Made by a program: the position numbers and the translations under genes. This document shows positions 19,068-27,487 of a DNA stretch of 64,000 nt, piece by piece. This DNA is from Dyadobacter sp. CY312 (lineage in GTDB: Bacteria; Bacteroidota; Bacteroidia; Cytophagales; Spirosomataceae). Positions within the stretch are counted from its first letter, which is position 1. Each line of letters begins with the position of its first letter. Under the pieces are notes generated by a model, which did no database searches, was not told where the DNA came from, and saw only the letters and a program-made list of their open reading frames with translations. The DNA lies in the NCBI RefSeq assembly GCF_021390535.1, contig NZ_JAJUXG010000004.1, positions 157,563 through 221,562 on the forward strand, written 5' to 3'.

Positions 19068-20081
19068 TCAAAATCCTCCCCGACTTTCCACAAACGCCAT
19101 CACCTCCGCATTGGTCGGCATGAAGTTGGCACAGCCTTCCCTAGTTACGATGATCGCTCCGCAGGCATTTCCCATTCTCACTGATTTATAAAAATCCCAA
19201 TCGTTCAGTAAACCGTAGGAAAATCCGGCGCAAAAGGCGTCTCCGGCACCCAACACATTTAATACTTCCACCGGAAAACCTGGAACTTTCACTTCTTCTT
19301 TTCCTGGCTGGAAAATGGAGGCGCCTTCTTTCCCTCTTTTTACAACCAGTGTTTCCACACCAGATTTCATGATTTCTTCAATCGCATTATTGATATTTCC
19401 TCTGATCTCGGGAGCTGATATCTGCTGATGTTTAATCAGTAGCTGCTCTTTGTCTGTCAGATACGTTGCCAGTATTTCCTCTTCCGTACCCACCACAATA
19501 TTGAAACTGCTCAGAGCAGCGCGAAGCGTCACACCGAATGATCTTGGATCGTCCCACTGATCGGCGCGGAAGTCGATGTCCAATAAGGTTTTTACGTTAT
19601 TCTTTTTGGCAATTTCCAAAGCGTAGAACATGGCAGTCCGGCTTGGATCTTTACTGAAAGCCGTTCCTGAAAATGCTGCTGCTTTAAAATCAGCAAACGG
19701 AATAGCGGCTACGTGATCAATGTTTAGGTTAATGTCCGCACAGTTTTCACGGTAATAAACCAGCGGAAACTTATCCGGAGGTTCGATGCCAAGCACCACT
19801 GCCGAACTTCTGGTACCTTCAATGGTTGGAACCCATTCCGTAGATATCCCTTCCTGATCCAGAAAATGTTTGATAAAGTTTCCCACCTGATCATTTCCTA
19901 TACCTGTCAGAATAGCTGTTTTAAGTCCCAGACGTTGTCCGCCTGTGGCAATATTCAGCGGGCAGCCTCCAACGAATGCATTAAACGCAGAAATTTTTTC
20001 GAATGGACTTCCAACATTGGCTGAGTACAAATCAATGGACGAGCGGCCAAGGGTTAGGAGATCGTAATTTTTGTCAGGCAT
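19068..20081 (-). CDS. iolC: 5-dehydro-2-deoxygluconokinase, PfkB family
   Basis: The 337-residue protein is a ribokinase-like sugar kinase. It opens YDLLTLGRSSIDLYSANVG, carries the first PfkB signature in AFVGGCPLNIATGGQRLGL, and has the C-terminal ATP/anion-hole signature LGAGDAFCAGF with catalytic Asp. IolC phosphorylates 2-deoxy-5-keto-gluconate to the 6-phosphate, the substrate of IolJ. The N-terminus and the position after iolB fit IolC rather than 2-dehydro-3-deoxygluconokinase. The gene is shorter than the fused IolC-aldolase forms known in proteobacteria, which agrees with the separate iolJ gene here. Confidence 0.93.
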   Translation of the reverse strand: MPDKNYDLLTLGRSSIDLYSANVGSPFEKISAFNAFVGGCPLNIATGGQRLGLKTAILTGIGNDQVGNFIKHFLDQEGISTEWVPTIEGTRSSAVVLGIEPPDKFPLVYYRENCADINLNIDHVAAIPFADFKAAAFSGTAFSKDPSRTAMFYALEIAKKNNVKTLLDIDFRADQWDDPRSFGVTLRAALSSFNIVVGTEEEILATYLTDKEQLLIKHQQISAPEIRGNINNAIEEIMKSGVETLVVKRGKEGASIFQPGKEEVKVPGFPVEVLNVLGAGDAFCAGFSYGLLNDWDFYKSVRMGNACGAIIVTREGCANFMPTNAEVMAFVESRGGF

Positions 20082-20194
20082 AATTAAGAGCTATAGGCTG
20101 ATACGGTCTGCACGCTTTTTAGCGGTCTGAACGTTTAGTTTTTTTTAGTTACTTTCTTTGGATTCAGCCCACATAAAAATGTGTGCAGACTCCT

Positions 20195-21061
20195 TTACAC
20201 GCCATTCATCTCCGCAGTCACAAGCGGTAATCTTGGGTCAGAGCCTTTCCAGGAATTGTAAATCCAGTCGTGATCCGGATCCGATGTATTGGCAAGAGAC
20301 TGATCGCTTCCGGCAAGGAAATTGAGATAATAAACATTGTAACCATGCCCGGCTACAACAGGATGGTAACCTTTGGGAACCAATACAGCCTCATTGTTTT
20401 TCACCCTGATAATCTCATCCAAAGACCTGTCTTCCGTATACACCTGCTGAATCGCGTAGCCTTGTGGTTTATCAATTTTGTAAAAATATATTTCTTCCAG
20501 ATTGGCCTCTATCAGGTTTCCGTCAGCGTCTACTTTTCGTTCATCGTGTTTGTGAGCGGGGAAAGAACTCCAATTACCGGAAGGTGTATATACTTCTACG
20601 CAGACAATTTTATGACAGTCGAAACCAGGTTCGAGCAAACTGTTAATTTGTCGGTTTGCATTGTCTCCGCCACGGTATTCTATTGCCGCTTCCTCAGGGC
20701 GTTTCATTCTGGGTGGGTGATCTTCGTCCGTTGCCACGCGACATATTGCTATATCCGTACTTGCAGATTGAGCAGTTAAGACGAAATCAGTGTTTCTTGA
20801 TAAATACATGGCATGACCTATTCCACTGAACACATCCTTCCTGCCATTTACAGTCTCCCACGTCTGGCCTTTTGCTTCCACTTTGAAATTTCCACCGAGC
20901 AACGCAATACAATATTCGTATTCGCCGGTGTTACCCGTTATTTGTTCGTTGAGATCAAGTATTTTAGCTTCGAAGTTTAAATAGGTCCATCCGGCTTGCT
21001 CACTGGTGAGGTGATGATAGGTTTTTGAGTCGCGCTGCGGTCTTATCAGTAAATCACTCAT
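20195..21061 (-). CDS. iolB: 5-deoxy-glucuronate isomerase
   Basis: The 288-residue protein is a bicupin of the IolB family. It begins LLIRPQRDSKTYHHLTSEQAGW, has WSSFPAHKHDERK with metal-binding His residues, LEEIYFYKI with the Glu ligand, and LVPKGYHPVVAGHGYNVYYLNFLAG. IolB turns 5-deoxy-D-glucuronate into 2-deoxy-5-keto-D-gluconate. It is the first gene of the minus-strand iol cluster. Its promoter region, shared with the divergent LacI gene, carries a CAAACGTTTG site placed on the -33 element. A 113-base gap separates it from iolC. Confidence 0.95.
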   Translation of the reverse strand: MSDLLIRPQRDSKTYHHLTSEQAGWTYLNFEAKILDLNEQITGNTGEYEYCIALLGGNFKVEAKGQTWETVNGRKDVFSGIGHAMYLSRNTDFVLTAQSASTDIAICRVATDEDHPPRMKRPEEAAIEYRGGDNANRQINSLLEPGFDCHKIVCVEVYTPSGNWSSFPAHKHDERKVDADGNLIEANLEEIYFYKIDKPQGYAIQQVYTEDRSLDEIIRVKNNEAVLVPKGYHPVVAGHGYNVYYLNFLAGSDQSLANTSDPDHDWIYNSWKGSDPRLPLVTAEMNGV

Positions 21062-21113
21062 TCGTTATTTTCGATTACATTTGCACAATAATAGTGTTGT
21101 ATTAATGAAGTAC

Positions 21114-21150
21114 AAAATGTAAATATGTCTATATTGAATGCAAACGTTTG
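21114..21150 (-). promoter_or_regulatory. iolB promoter with LacI-type operator on the -33 element
   Basis: On the minus strand TTTG (21144 down to 21141) is followed by 19 bases and TACATTTT (21121 down to 21114), close to the Bacteroidota pattern TTTG-N19-TAnnTTTG. The TTTG is the second half of CAAACGTTTG at 21141-21150, so a bound repressor would block the sigma-factor contact. The site may also control the divergent LacI gene starting at 21188. Confidence 0.7.
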
Positions 21151-21187
21151 AAAAAATTTATAATTTTTAATTGCCAAAATCCTACTA

Positions 21188-22219
21188 ATGAATTCATCTC
21201 GCCCCGTTACCATTAAAGACATTGCCAAACGCTTTCGCTGTTCACCTTCGACGGTTTCCAGGGCGCTAAACGACCATCCGGCTATCAATGAGGATACCCG
21301 AAAAAATATACAGGAATATGCTCGTGAAGTAGGTTATCAGCGTAATGAAGTTTCACTTAGTTTGCTCAATAAAAAAACCGCCACATTGGGTGTTGTGGTA
21401 CCTACAATCAGCAATTATTATGAAACTGCTGTGATAGAGGGGCTTCACAACGTGTTGCAGCCAATGGGTTACACCCTCAATATCTGTGTTACCAATGAGA
21501 GTTATTTACTGGAAAAGGAGTATTTATCAAAACTTCTTTCCAACCGGACGGAGGGAATATTCTTATCCGTTTCTCAGGAAACGTACGATTCAGGCTATTA
21601 TGAACATTTAGAACAGGTCATCCAGCGTAAAACTCCGTTGATTTTCATAGATCGGGAATATGAAGATTTTGAGACAAGTCGCGCAACCGTTGATGACTAC
21701 CACGGTGCGTTCGCTGCTGTTGAACATCTGATCAATATGGGCTACAAGCAGATCGCACATTTAAAGGGACCAAATGGACTTACTGTTTCAGAGCAGCGTT
21801 TTAAAGGTTATAAAGATTGTCTGACTAAATATGGCTTTCCCGTACGTGAAGAGTTGATTATCAATACCAATTTCAGAGTTGAAAGTGCGATTTTGCCGGC
21901 CAGAAGATTACTGGAAATGGATTCACCGCCCGACGCGATTTTTGGCGTAAACGATCAGGTTGCAATCGGAGCTATGCGCGTGGCAAAAGATAAAGGACTG
22001 CGTATTCCGCAAGACATTGGTTTGGTTGGTTTTGACAATTCACCCATCTCGGCATACACATTCCCCTCACTCACAACTGTAAACAGACCTGGAAGAAAGA
22101 TCGGCATGGAAGCATCCAGGTTGTTTCTGAGCCAGCTCAATGCATCCGGAGATTTTAGCCATGAAAGCATTGTGTTGCCTTCGGAGCTGATTATCAGGGA
22201 GTCGTCGTTGCGAGTTTGA
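21188..22219 (+). CDS. LacI-family transcriptional regulator, probable regulator of inositol genes
   Basis: The 343-residue protein starts with the LacI helix-turn-helix (about 5-50: VTIKDIAKRFRCSPSTVSRA, then LNDHPAI and the hinge VGYQRNEVS). It continues with a periplasmic-binding-protein-like sensor domain (about 60-340, with TLGVVVPTISNYYETAVIEG and GLVGFDNSPISAYTFPSLTT). It is divergent from iolB with a CAAACGTTTG palindrome in between and is the only LacI protein in the window. The likely effector is inositol or an intermediate. IolR of Bacillus is a DeoR protein, so this would be a non-homologous replacement. Self-regulation is likely from the site position. Confidence 0.9.
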   Translation: MNSSRPVTIKDIAKRFRCSPSTVSRALNDHPAINEDTRKNIQEYAREVGYQRNEVSLSLLNKKTATLGVVVPTISNYYETAVIEGLHNVLQPMGYTLNICVTNESYLLEKEYLSKLLSNRTEGIFLSVSQETYDSGYYEHLEQVIQRKTPLIFIDREYEDFETSRATVDDYHGAFAAVEHLINMGYKQIAHLKGPNGLTVSEQRFKGYKDCLTKYGFPVREELIINTNFRVESAILPARRLLEMDSPPDAIFGVNDQVAIGAMRVAKDKGLRIPQDIGLVGFDNSPISAYTFPSLTTVNRPGRKIGMEASRLFLSQLNASGDFSHESIVLPSELIIRESSLRV

Positions 22220-22307
22220 GAATAATAATGTTTTCTACTAAAAAGCGTTAGGTTGGATAGAAGCGTTTATCAGGTAAGCAAAGCCAAACCTTTTAAATAT
22301 CAATGAG

Positions 22308-23198
22308 ATGGATTCTGTCAACTTTGAGGTTCATGTTGAACGGATGATTCAACTTAGTAAGGATAAACCTTTACTACCCGAAACATACATTCCCTGGGAT
22401 GATGAGCCCAATGAAGATACTTTGTTTATGCCTGAAAAGCTGGTCTCGCTGGAAGGACATGAATTATGGGCAACACTAACCAGATCGCAACAAATTGAAT
22501 TGGGCAGACTCGAAGTGGTTCAGGTGATGTATTCCTACGCCTGGTCAGAAACACTAGCCTGTTATTTTTTCAACCGTCACCTGTTAAAGTTAAATCCTGA
22601 TTCGATAGAGTATCGTTTTTTGATTCGTGAGATCATTGAAGAATTCAGGCATCAGGAAATGTTTGGCATGGCTATCCGCAAGCTGGACAGAAAGCCCATA
22701 CTGCCCACACGACTACATCATTTTTTTGGAAATTTTACCGTGAAATGGCTTCCGTCTTCCTTGGTGTTTATGTCTGTATTATCTGTTGAGCTAATGGCAG
22801 ATATTTACGCCAAACACATCAGGAAAGACGATAAGGTGTTTTCCGTCATGCGCAAGTCGTCGGAACTGCATCATATTGAAGAGGGCAGACATATATTCTA
22901 CACAGAAGCGTGGTTGAAGAAGTTTACTCATAATGCAGGTTTTTTCAAAGCCAGCTCATACAGCATTATCGTCATGCTGAATGTCTATTTTATGCGTACA
23001 CTTTATGTACAAAAGCGATTTTTTGAGCAAATGGGAGTTAGTGACCCCGACTTGTATTACCGGGAAGCGAATCAGAATTACAACAAAAAATTCGTTGAGC
23101 ATGCGCTTGGAGCAACGGTTGAGTTTGTGAAGAGTTTCAATGGGTTTAACTGGCTCACAAAACCGTTATGGAATTGGATCTTAAAGGTAAAATTATGA
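22308..23198 (+). CDS. AurF-like di-iron oxygenase
   Basis: The 296-residue protein is all-helical with the ligand pattern of p-aminobenzoate N-oxygenase AurF. The candidates are Glu81 (SETLACYFFNRHLL), Glu112 and His115 (EEFRHQEMF), Glu161 (SVELMADIY), and His188, Glu192 and His195 (LHHIEEGRHI). The H-x3-E-x2-H and E-x2-H spacings equal those known in AurF, so a seven-ligand di-iron site is likely. Members oxidise aryl or alkyl amines, and some carry out other O2-dependent reactions. It is the first gene of an operon and overlaps the condensing-enzyme gene by four bases. The substrate is unknown. Confidence 0.82.
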   Translation: MDSVNFEVHVERMIQLSKDKPLLPETYIPWDDEPNEDTLFMPEKLVSLEGHELWATLTRSQQIELGRLEVVQVMYSYAWSETLACYFFNRHLLKLNPDSIEYRFLIREIIEEFRHQEMFGMAIRKLDRKPILPTRLHHFFGNFTVKWLPSSLVFMSVLSVELMADIYAKHIRKDDKVFSVMRKSSELHHIEEGRHIFYTEAWLKKFTHNAGFFKASSYSIIVMLNVYFMRTLYVQKRFFEQMGVSDPDLYYREANQNYNKKFVEHALGATVEFVKSFNGFNWLTKPLWNWILKVKL

Positions 23199-24187
23199 GC
23201 AAGGCAACAATAAAGTCCGTAGCCACATATTTACCCGAAAACGTGGTTCATAATCTGGAAATTGAGGGTAAGGTAAAGTTAGAAGGAGGAGGTATTGGTG
23301 AGGGTATTCTTGAAAAGCTTTTTGGGAGCCAGACACGAAGAGTTGCCTCGGACGAGGTGCAGGTAAGCGACATCGCCAGCGAGGCAGGCAGGAAGATTAT
23401 TCAGGCAAACAGGGATACAAACATCGATCTTCTAATTTTTGCAGCAGCTTCTTCTGATCTCATTGAGCCGGCGACTGCAAATATCATCCAAACCAAACTA
23501 GGGCTTAAATGTCCGGTGATGGATATTAAGAATGCATGCAACAGTTTTGTTACGGCAATCCAGGCCGCATCGGCATTTATCGAATCCGGAATGTACAGGA
23601 ATGTCCTTATTGTTTGTGGAGAAAAACTAAGTGAAGTAATCAATTATTCCCCTCGGGATAGCGAGCATTTAAAAAGATGTATTCCGGGATATACATTGGG
23701 TGATGCCGGTGCTGCCATGTTGATTGGTAAAAATGGTGGTAGTGAAATTGTTTATCAGAAATTCAGGTCATGGGGTGAGCATTGGCAACTTTGCACAGTA
23801 GAGGGAGGAGGATCTCTGGCTTACCGTGATTACGATAAATATTATTTTCAAAGTGATTCCAGAGCGCTGTATAAAATATTCGAGAGCGAGGGGCCAAAAT
23901 TTGTGAATGAATGCCTGACTGAGGCTGGTTGGAGGCGGGAAGATATAAATTGTGTGGTGTGTCATCAGATTTCGTCAGCAACAACAAGCCAGATTTCAAA
24001 AAACATGGGCATCGAAGAATCGAGGTTTGTAAATACTTTTTCCAAATACGGAAACACCGCGGCGGCAACAATTCCGCTGGCTCTTCATGAGGCCATTGTG
24101 GAAGGTAAATTAAGGAAGGGAGATAAGTTAATGCTGATGGGGCTTGCTGCGGGTGTAAGTTTATCGGTACAACTAGTGGAATGGTAG
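23195..24187 (+). CDS. KAS III / OleA-like thiolase-fold condensing enzyme
   Basis: The preferred start is ATG at 23195, overlapping the previous stop as ATGA, which gives 330 residues. An in-frame ATG at 23168 would add nine residues inside the upstream gene. The catalytic triad is present: Cys115 (DIKNACNSFVTAI), His257 (VVCHQISSATT) and Asn287 (FSKYGNTAAATIP). FabH starts fatty acid synthesis and OleA joins two acyl-CoAs head to head, and both look like this. The context with an AMP ligase and an NAD-dependent reductase, and no acyl carrier protein, leans towards an OleA-like or other secondary-metabolite role. Confidence 0.88.
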   Translation: MSKATIKSVATYLPENVVHNLEIEGKVKLEGGGIGEGILEKLFGSQTRRVASDEVQVSDIASEAGRKIIQANRDTNIDLLIFAAASSDLIEPATANIIQTKLGLKCPVMDIKNACNSFVTAIQAASAFIESGMYRNVLIVCGEKLSEVINYSPRDSEHLKRCIPGYTLGDAGAAMLIGKNGGSEIVYQKFRSWGEHWQLCTVEGGGSLAYRDYDKYYFQSDSRALYKIFESEGPKFVNECLTEAGWRREDINCVVCHQISSATTSQISKNMGIEESRFVNTFSKYGNTAAATIPLALHEAIVEGKLRKGDKLMLMGLAAGVSLSVQLVEW

Positions 24188-24188
24188 T

Positions 24189-25718
24189 ATGACTCATTAT
24201 ACCAATTACTTTATTCAATCACTTAGGGCTCTCCATGCGTCGGACATTATTTTGTACGATGGGAAAAAGTCTGTAACAGCTGGTTACCTGCTAGAATCCG
24301 CTTATGCGCTGGCTTCCGGTTTACAAGCCAATGGTGTGAAAAAGGGTGACAGAATTGTGATGGCGGTAAAGCCAGGGATTGAGTTTTTACAAATCATGTA
24401 TGCCAATATGATGGTAGGAACCACCGTTGCCATTATAGATCCGGAAATGGGAAGAGAAAATTATCTGCAAAAATTGAAGCAGTTTGCTCCGAATCACGCT
24501 TTCGTAGACAGCATGCTTGTGTTGCTAAATGAGCATCCGCTACTGAAATTTGTTGTTCTGAAATTGAGTAAAACCGTTCCATCTTTTCCTCGAATCAAAA
24601 ATTGCCAGTTGTTTACATCAGGTACAAGGCTACCATTGTTTCAAAAGCACACGGTTGTTTCCCGGTTGGTTAAAGAAAAAAGCGGTATAATGAACTTTGT
24701 CTCAATAGATGAGAAAAGCGATTTTTTGGTAACATATACAAGTGGTACATTAAGTGAGCCGAAAGGTGTGGTTCACCATTATTTGGGCCTGTCCAACAGT
24801 ATCAGGCATTTGACTAAATTATTGCTTGATAACAAAGATGAAATTTTGGCCACACACTTGCCGCATTATGCACTGTTGGGAATTAACGCTGGGATAAAGG
24901 TTTATTTGTGGGATAATAAAATGGATGCCGCAGCAAAAGTTGCCTTTATAACGGAACGAAATATTACAACCTTGTTTGGCCCGCCCAGTGACTTTGTACC
25001 CATCATTAACTATTTGAGCAATAAGGGAGCTCACTTTCCTGATTGTGTCAAAAATCTGTATCTGGGATCTGCTCCAATTTATAACTCATTTTTGTCGCGT
25101 CTCGTCCAGCTGTCTGATTCGTTGAAAGTAACCTGCATGTATGGAATGACCGAGAATTTAATGGTTACAATCCAGGATGGGCGTGAAAAACTGGCTGACC
25201 TCACGCAGGGCGACCTGGTTGGAAAACCTTTGCCTGATGTTGAGATAACCATTGCCGACGATGGCGAAATCTGCCTGCAATCGGATCAGATGTATTCGCA
25301 TTACTGGCAGCAGGAAAAAACGCAAAAGGTCCATTTAACTGGTGATATGGGTAAAATGGATGATCAGGGGCGACTTGTTCTTCTTGGCAGAAAAAAGGAT
25401 ATGATCATACGGGGCAATTTTAATATTTATCCCGGTTTGTATGAGCCCACCATACATAAAATAGAAGGTGTAAAAGAGGCTGTTATGATGGGTGTTTACA
25501 ACAGTGATATTGCGGACGAGGAAATTATTTTGGTAATAGACGGTGAAGAGGGGCTTGATGTACGAAACATCATGAAACAATTGGTTGCAGGGCCGTATTC
25601 GATTGATAAGGAAGCCCTACCAGATAAAATCTTATTTATGCCTATACCACATTCTGGTCGACAGGCAAAGATAGACAGGAAGCTACTCTTGAGTCAGTTA
25701 AGTACGAAAAATCAATGA
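24189..25718 (+). CDS. acyl-AMP ligase / OleC-like adenylating enzyme
   Basis: The 509-residue protein belongs to the ANL superfamily. The P-loop is at about 182-194 (TYTSGTLSEPKGV, a variant of TSGSTGxPKGV). The A5-type motif is MYGMTE (318-323), then TGDMG (384-388) and GRKKDMIIRG (400-409). Lys494 sits in SGRQAKIDR near the C-terminus, as the catalytic lysine of the family does. OleC uses this fold to turn beta-hydroxy acids into beta-lactones, and other members load fatty acids onto CoA or carrier proteins. It starts one base after the condensing-enzyme stop and overlaps the next gene by four bases, so the genes are translationally coupled. The substrate is unknown. Confidence 0.87.
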   Translation: MTHYTNYFIQSLRALHASDIILYDGKKSVTAGYLLESAYALASGLQANGVKKGDRIVMAVKPGIEFLQIMYANMMVGTTVAIIDPEMGRENYLQKLKQFAPNHAFVDSMLVLLNEHPLLKFVVLKLSKTVPSFPRIKNCQLFTSGTRLPLFQKHTVVSRLVKEKSGIMNFVSIDEKSDFLVTYTSGTLSEPKGVVHHYLGLSNSIRHLTKLLLDNKDEILATHLPHYALLGINAGIKVYLWDNKMDAAAKVAFITERNITTLFGPPSDFVPIINYLSNKGAHFPDCVKNLYLGSAPIYNSFLSRLVQLSDSLKVTCMYGMTENLMVTIQDGREKLADLTQGDLVGKPLPDVEITIADDGEICLQSDQMYSHYWQQEKTQKVHLTGDMGKMDDQGRLVLLGRKKDMIIRGNFNIYPGLYEPTIHKIEGVKEAVMMGVYNSDIADEEIILVIDGEEGLDVRNIMKQLVAGPYSIDKEALPDKILFMPIPHSGRQAKIDRKLLLSQLSTKNQ

Positions 25719-26638
25719 AGATACTGGTTACAGGTGCATCGGGATTTATCGGAAGTAATATTGTGGAATCTCTTGCCGCTTATGAAACCAACGATATTTG
25801 GGCAACCGGAAGGTCGTTTACCCTGAAATTTGACCATTTCGAAAATGTAACATATTTTCAGCTGGATTTGAGTGAAGGGCTTCCGGATCTAATCTTTGAT
25901 GTTTGTATACATTGTGCCGGTTTGGCTGATGATAAGGCGACACGAGAACAATTCAACAAGCACAATGTAAAAGCAACCGAAAATTTGTTACGGGCTCTTC
26001 GTGGTTGTAAAACATTCATTTTCATCTCTTCTGCCTCGGTTTATGATTATGCCGATGGTAAAGTAAAGTATGAAGAAGATGCTCATTTGGATAATGACCT
26101 TTCTCTGTACGGTCATAGTAAGCTGCTTGCAGAAGATTTAGTACGTGCTTCGGGAATCTGTTCAGTGTACATTTTAAGACCAAGAGCAGTCTATGGACGT
26201 GGGGACAGAGTTTTGTTGCCTCGCATTCTTGGCCTGATCCGCAGAGGGAGAATGATTTTGCCGGCAAATGTTACTGGCAAAGCGAGCATGACACATGTTC
26301 AAAACCTCGCTGAGGTGGTACAAAAGTGTATTGGTCAGTCAGCTGCCGGAATACATGTGTTTAATGTAGCTGATAAGAGAATTTACGATCTGAGGGAGAT
26401 ATTCGGAGCGATTTTGCAGCGGAAGTTCGGAAAGAAACGATTCTTTTATATACCGGGATCGGTTGTGGTATTTTTTGTTTTTTTAGGATCTTATCTGAGA
26501 GGGGCAGGGAGACTAAGCAGGCAATCACTAAAATATATCACAGAAGATTCAGTAATTGATGTGGGCAAAGTGGAAAAATTAGTAGGATACAAAGGGCAAC
26601 ATGAATTTTTTAACAGTGTAGCGGACTTGGATATTTGA
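25715..26638 (+). CDS. NAD-dependent epimerase/dehydratase family reductase (OleD-like)
   Basis: The 307-residue protein is an extended SDR. It begins MKILVTGASGFIGSNIVESL with the GxxGxxG nucleotide site, has FISSASVYDYADG and then YGHSK with the catalytic Tyr and Lys, and REIFGAILQRKFGKKRFFYI near the C-terminus. A short hydrophobic patch (about 248-260, VVVFFVFLGSYL) may bring it to the membrane. OleD, which reduces the beta-keto acid made by OleA, belongs to the same superfamily. Overlap by ATGA with the ligase gene shows coupling. A sugar epimerase role is possible but no sugar genes are nearby. Confidence 0.87.
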   Translation: MKILVTGASGFIGSNIVESLAAYETNDIWATGRSFTLKFDHFENVTYFQLDLSEGLPDLIFDVCIHCAGLADDKATREQFNKHNVKATENLLRALRGCKTFIFISSASVYDYADGKVKYEEDAHLDNDLSLYGHSKLLAEDLVRASGICSVYILRPRAVYGRGDRVLLPRILGLIRRGRMILPANVTGKASMTHVQNLAEVVQKCIGQSAAGIHVFNVADKRIYDLREIFGAILQRKFGKKRFFYIPGSVVVFFVFLGSYLRGAGRLSRQSLKYITEDSVIDVGKVEKLVGYKGQHEFFNSVADLDI

Positions 26639-26737
26639 AACCTAAGAAGTTGCATTGAAATATACTTGACACAGCAATTTTCAAGATCAGTATAACCCGA
26701 ATTGCCATCTGTAATAATTTCTAAAACAATAAAATAA

Positions 26738-27316
26738 ATGACCGAAGAAATCAATCAACCTTATCCTCAATTCTACAACGAAATTGATGCTGCCACAAAA
26801 GAGTCCGGTTTTACAATGGCTTCTGATGTGCTTACATGTTCACTACTAAGAACATTGGCTGCTACCAAGCCGGGAGGGAAGTTTCTGGAACTGGGAACCG
26901 GAACAGGATTGTCGACAGCCTGGATTCTGGAAGGAATGGATCAGAGTTCTACTCTTGTTTCTATTGACAATGAAGCTAAATTTCTTGAAATAGCCGATCA
27001 GTTTCTCGGTGCGGATAAACGTTTGACTTTGGTGGAAACCGATGGAGCTGCGTGGGTGGAAGCAAACATTAATGAGAAGTACGACTACATTTTCGCCGAT
27101 ACCTGGCATGGAAAATACCTGCTTCTGGATGAAGTTTTGGACATGTTAAATCCTGGCGGGCTGTACATTATTGATGATATGCTTCCTCAACCCAACTGGC
27201 CCGAAGGTCATGATCAAAAGGCGATAAATCTGGTCAAGTATCTCGATTCCAGAGCGGATTTATTCCTGACCAAACAGGTTTGGGCGACTGGTATTATAGT
27301 GGGAGTGAAGCGGTAA
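26738..27316 (+). CDS. class I SAM-dependent O-methyltransferase
   Basis: The 192-residue protein has the SAM-binding motif FLELGTGTGLSTAWI (about 46-60), the acidic residue closing strand 2 (LVSIDNE), and DYIFADTWHGKYLLLDEVLD followed by NPGGLYIIDDML. This is the layout of caffeoyl-CoA-type or Methyltransf_24 proteins. It starts 99 bases after the reductase gene on the same strand and precedes a terminator, so it may be a late tailoring gene of the same cluster. The larger gap, with AT-rich DNA at 26700-26737, also allows a separate promoter. Confidence 0.86.
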   Translation: MTEEINQPYPQFYNEIDAATKESGFTMASDVLTCSLLRTLAATKPGGKFLELGTGTGLSTAWILEGMDQSSTLVSIDNEAKFLEIADQFLGADKRLTLVETDGAAWVEANINEKYDYIFADTWHGKYLLLDEVLDMLNPGGLYIIDDMLPQPNWPEGHDQKAINLVKYLDSRADLFLTKQVWATGIIVGVKR

Positions 27317-27430
27317 AGAAATGGGGCTTTTCCAAATTTGGTTTTATTAAGATCTCCTCAGTTAATGACATTAAATAAACCAGAGTTTGTCTAACAGTTT
27401 TGGTAGCCAATCAATATTGTGATAAAAACA

Positions 27431-27464
27431 AAAACGAGCCAATCCTTTCAGATTGACTCGTTTT
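27431..27464. terminator. bidirectional intrinsic terminator
   Basis: AAAACGAGCCAATC (27431-27444) pairs with GATTGACTCGTTTT (27451-27464) with one C-A mismatch and a six-base loop. It lies between the convergent methyltransferase (+) and SusD (-) genes. Confidence 0.85.
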
Positions 27465-27487
27465 GCATTATTCAGCTTAGGTTAAAA

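Noticed and set aside
10194..20200. CTGAACGTTTAG-like near-palindrome at about 20125-20136 between iolB and iolC
   Set aside because: It differs from CAAACGTTTG in the outer bases and is not symmetrical, so I do not count it as a fifth operator.
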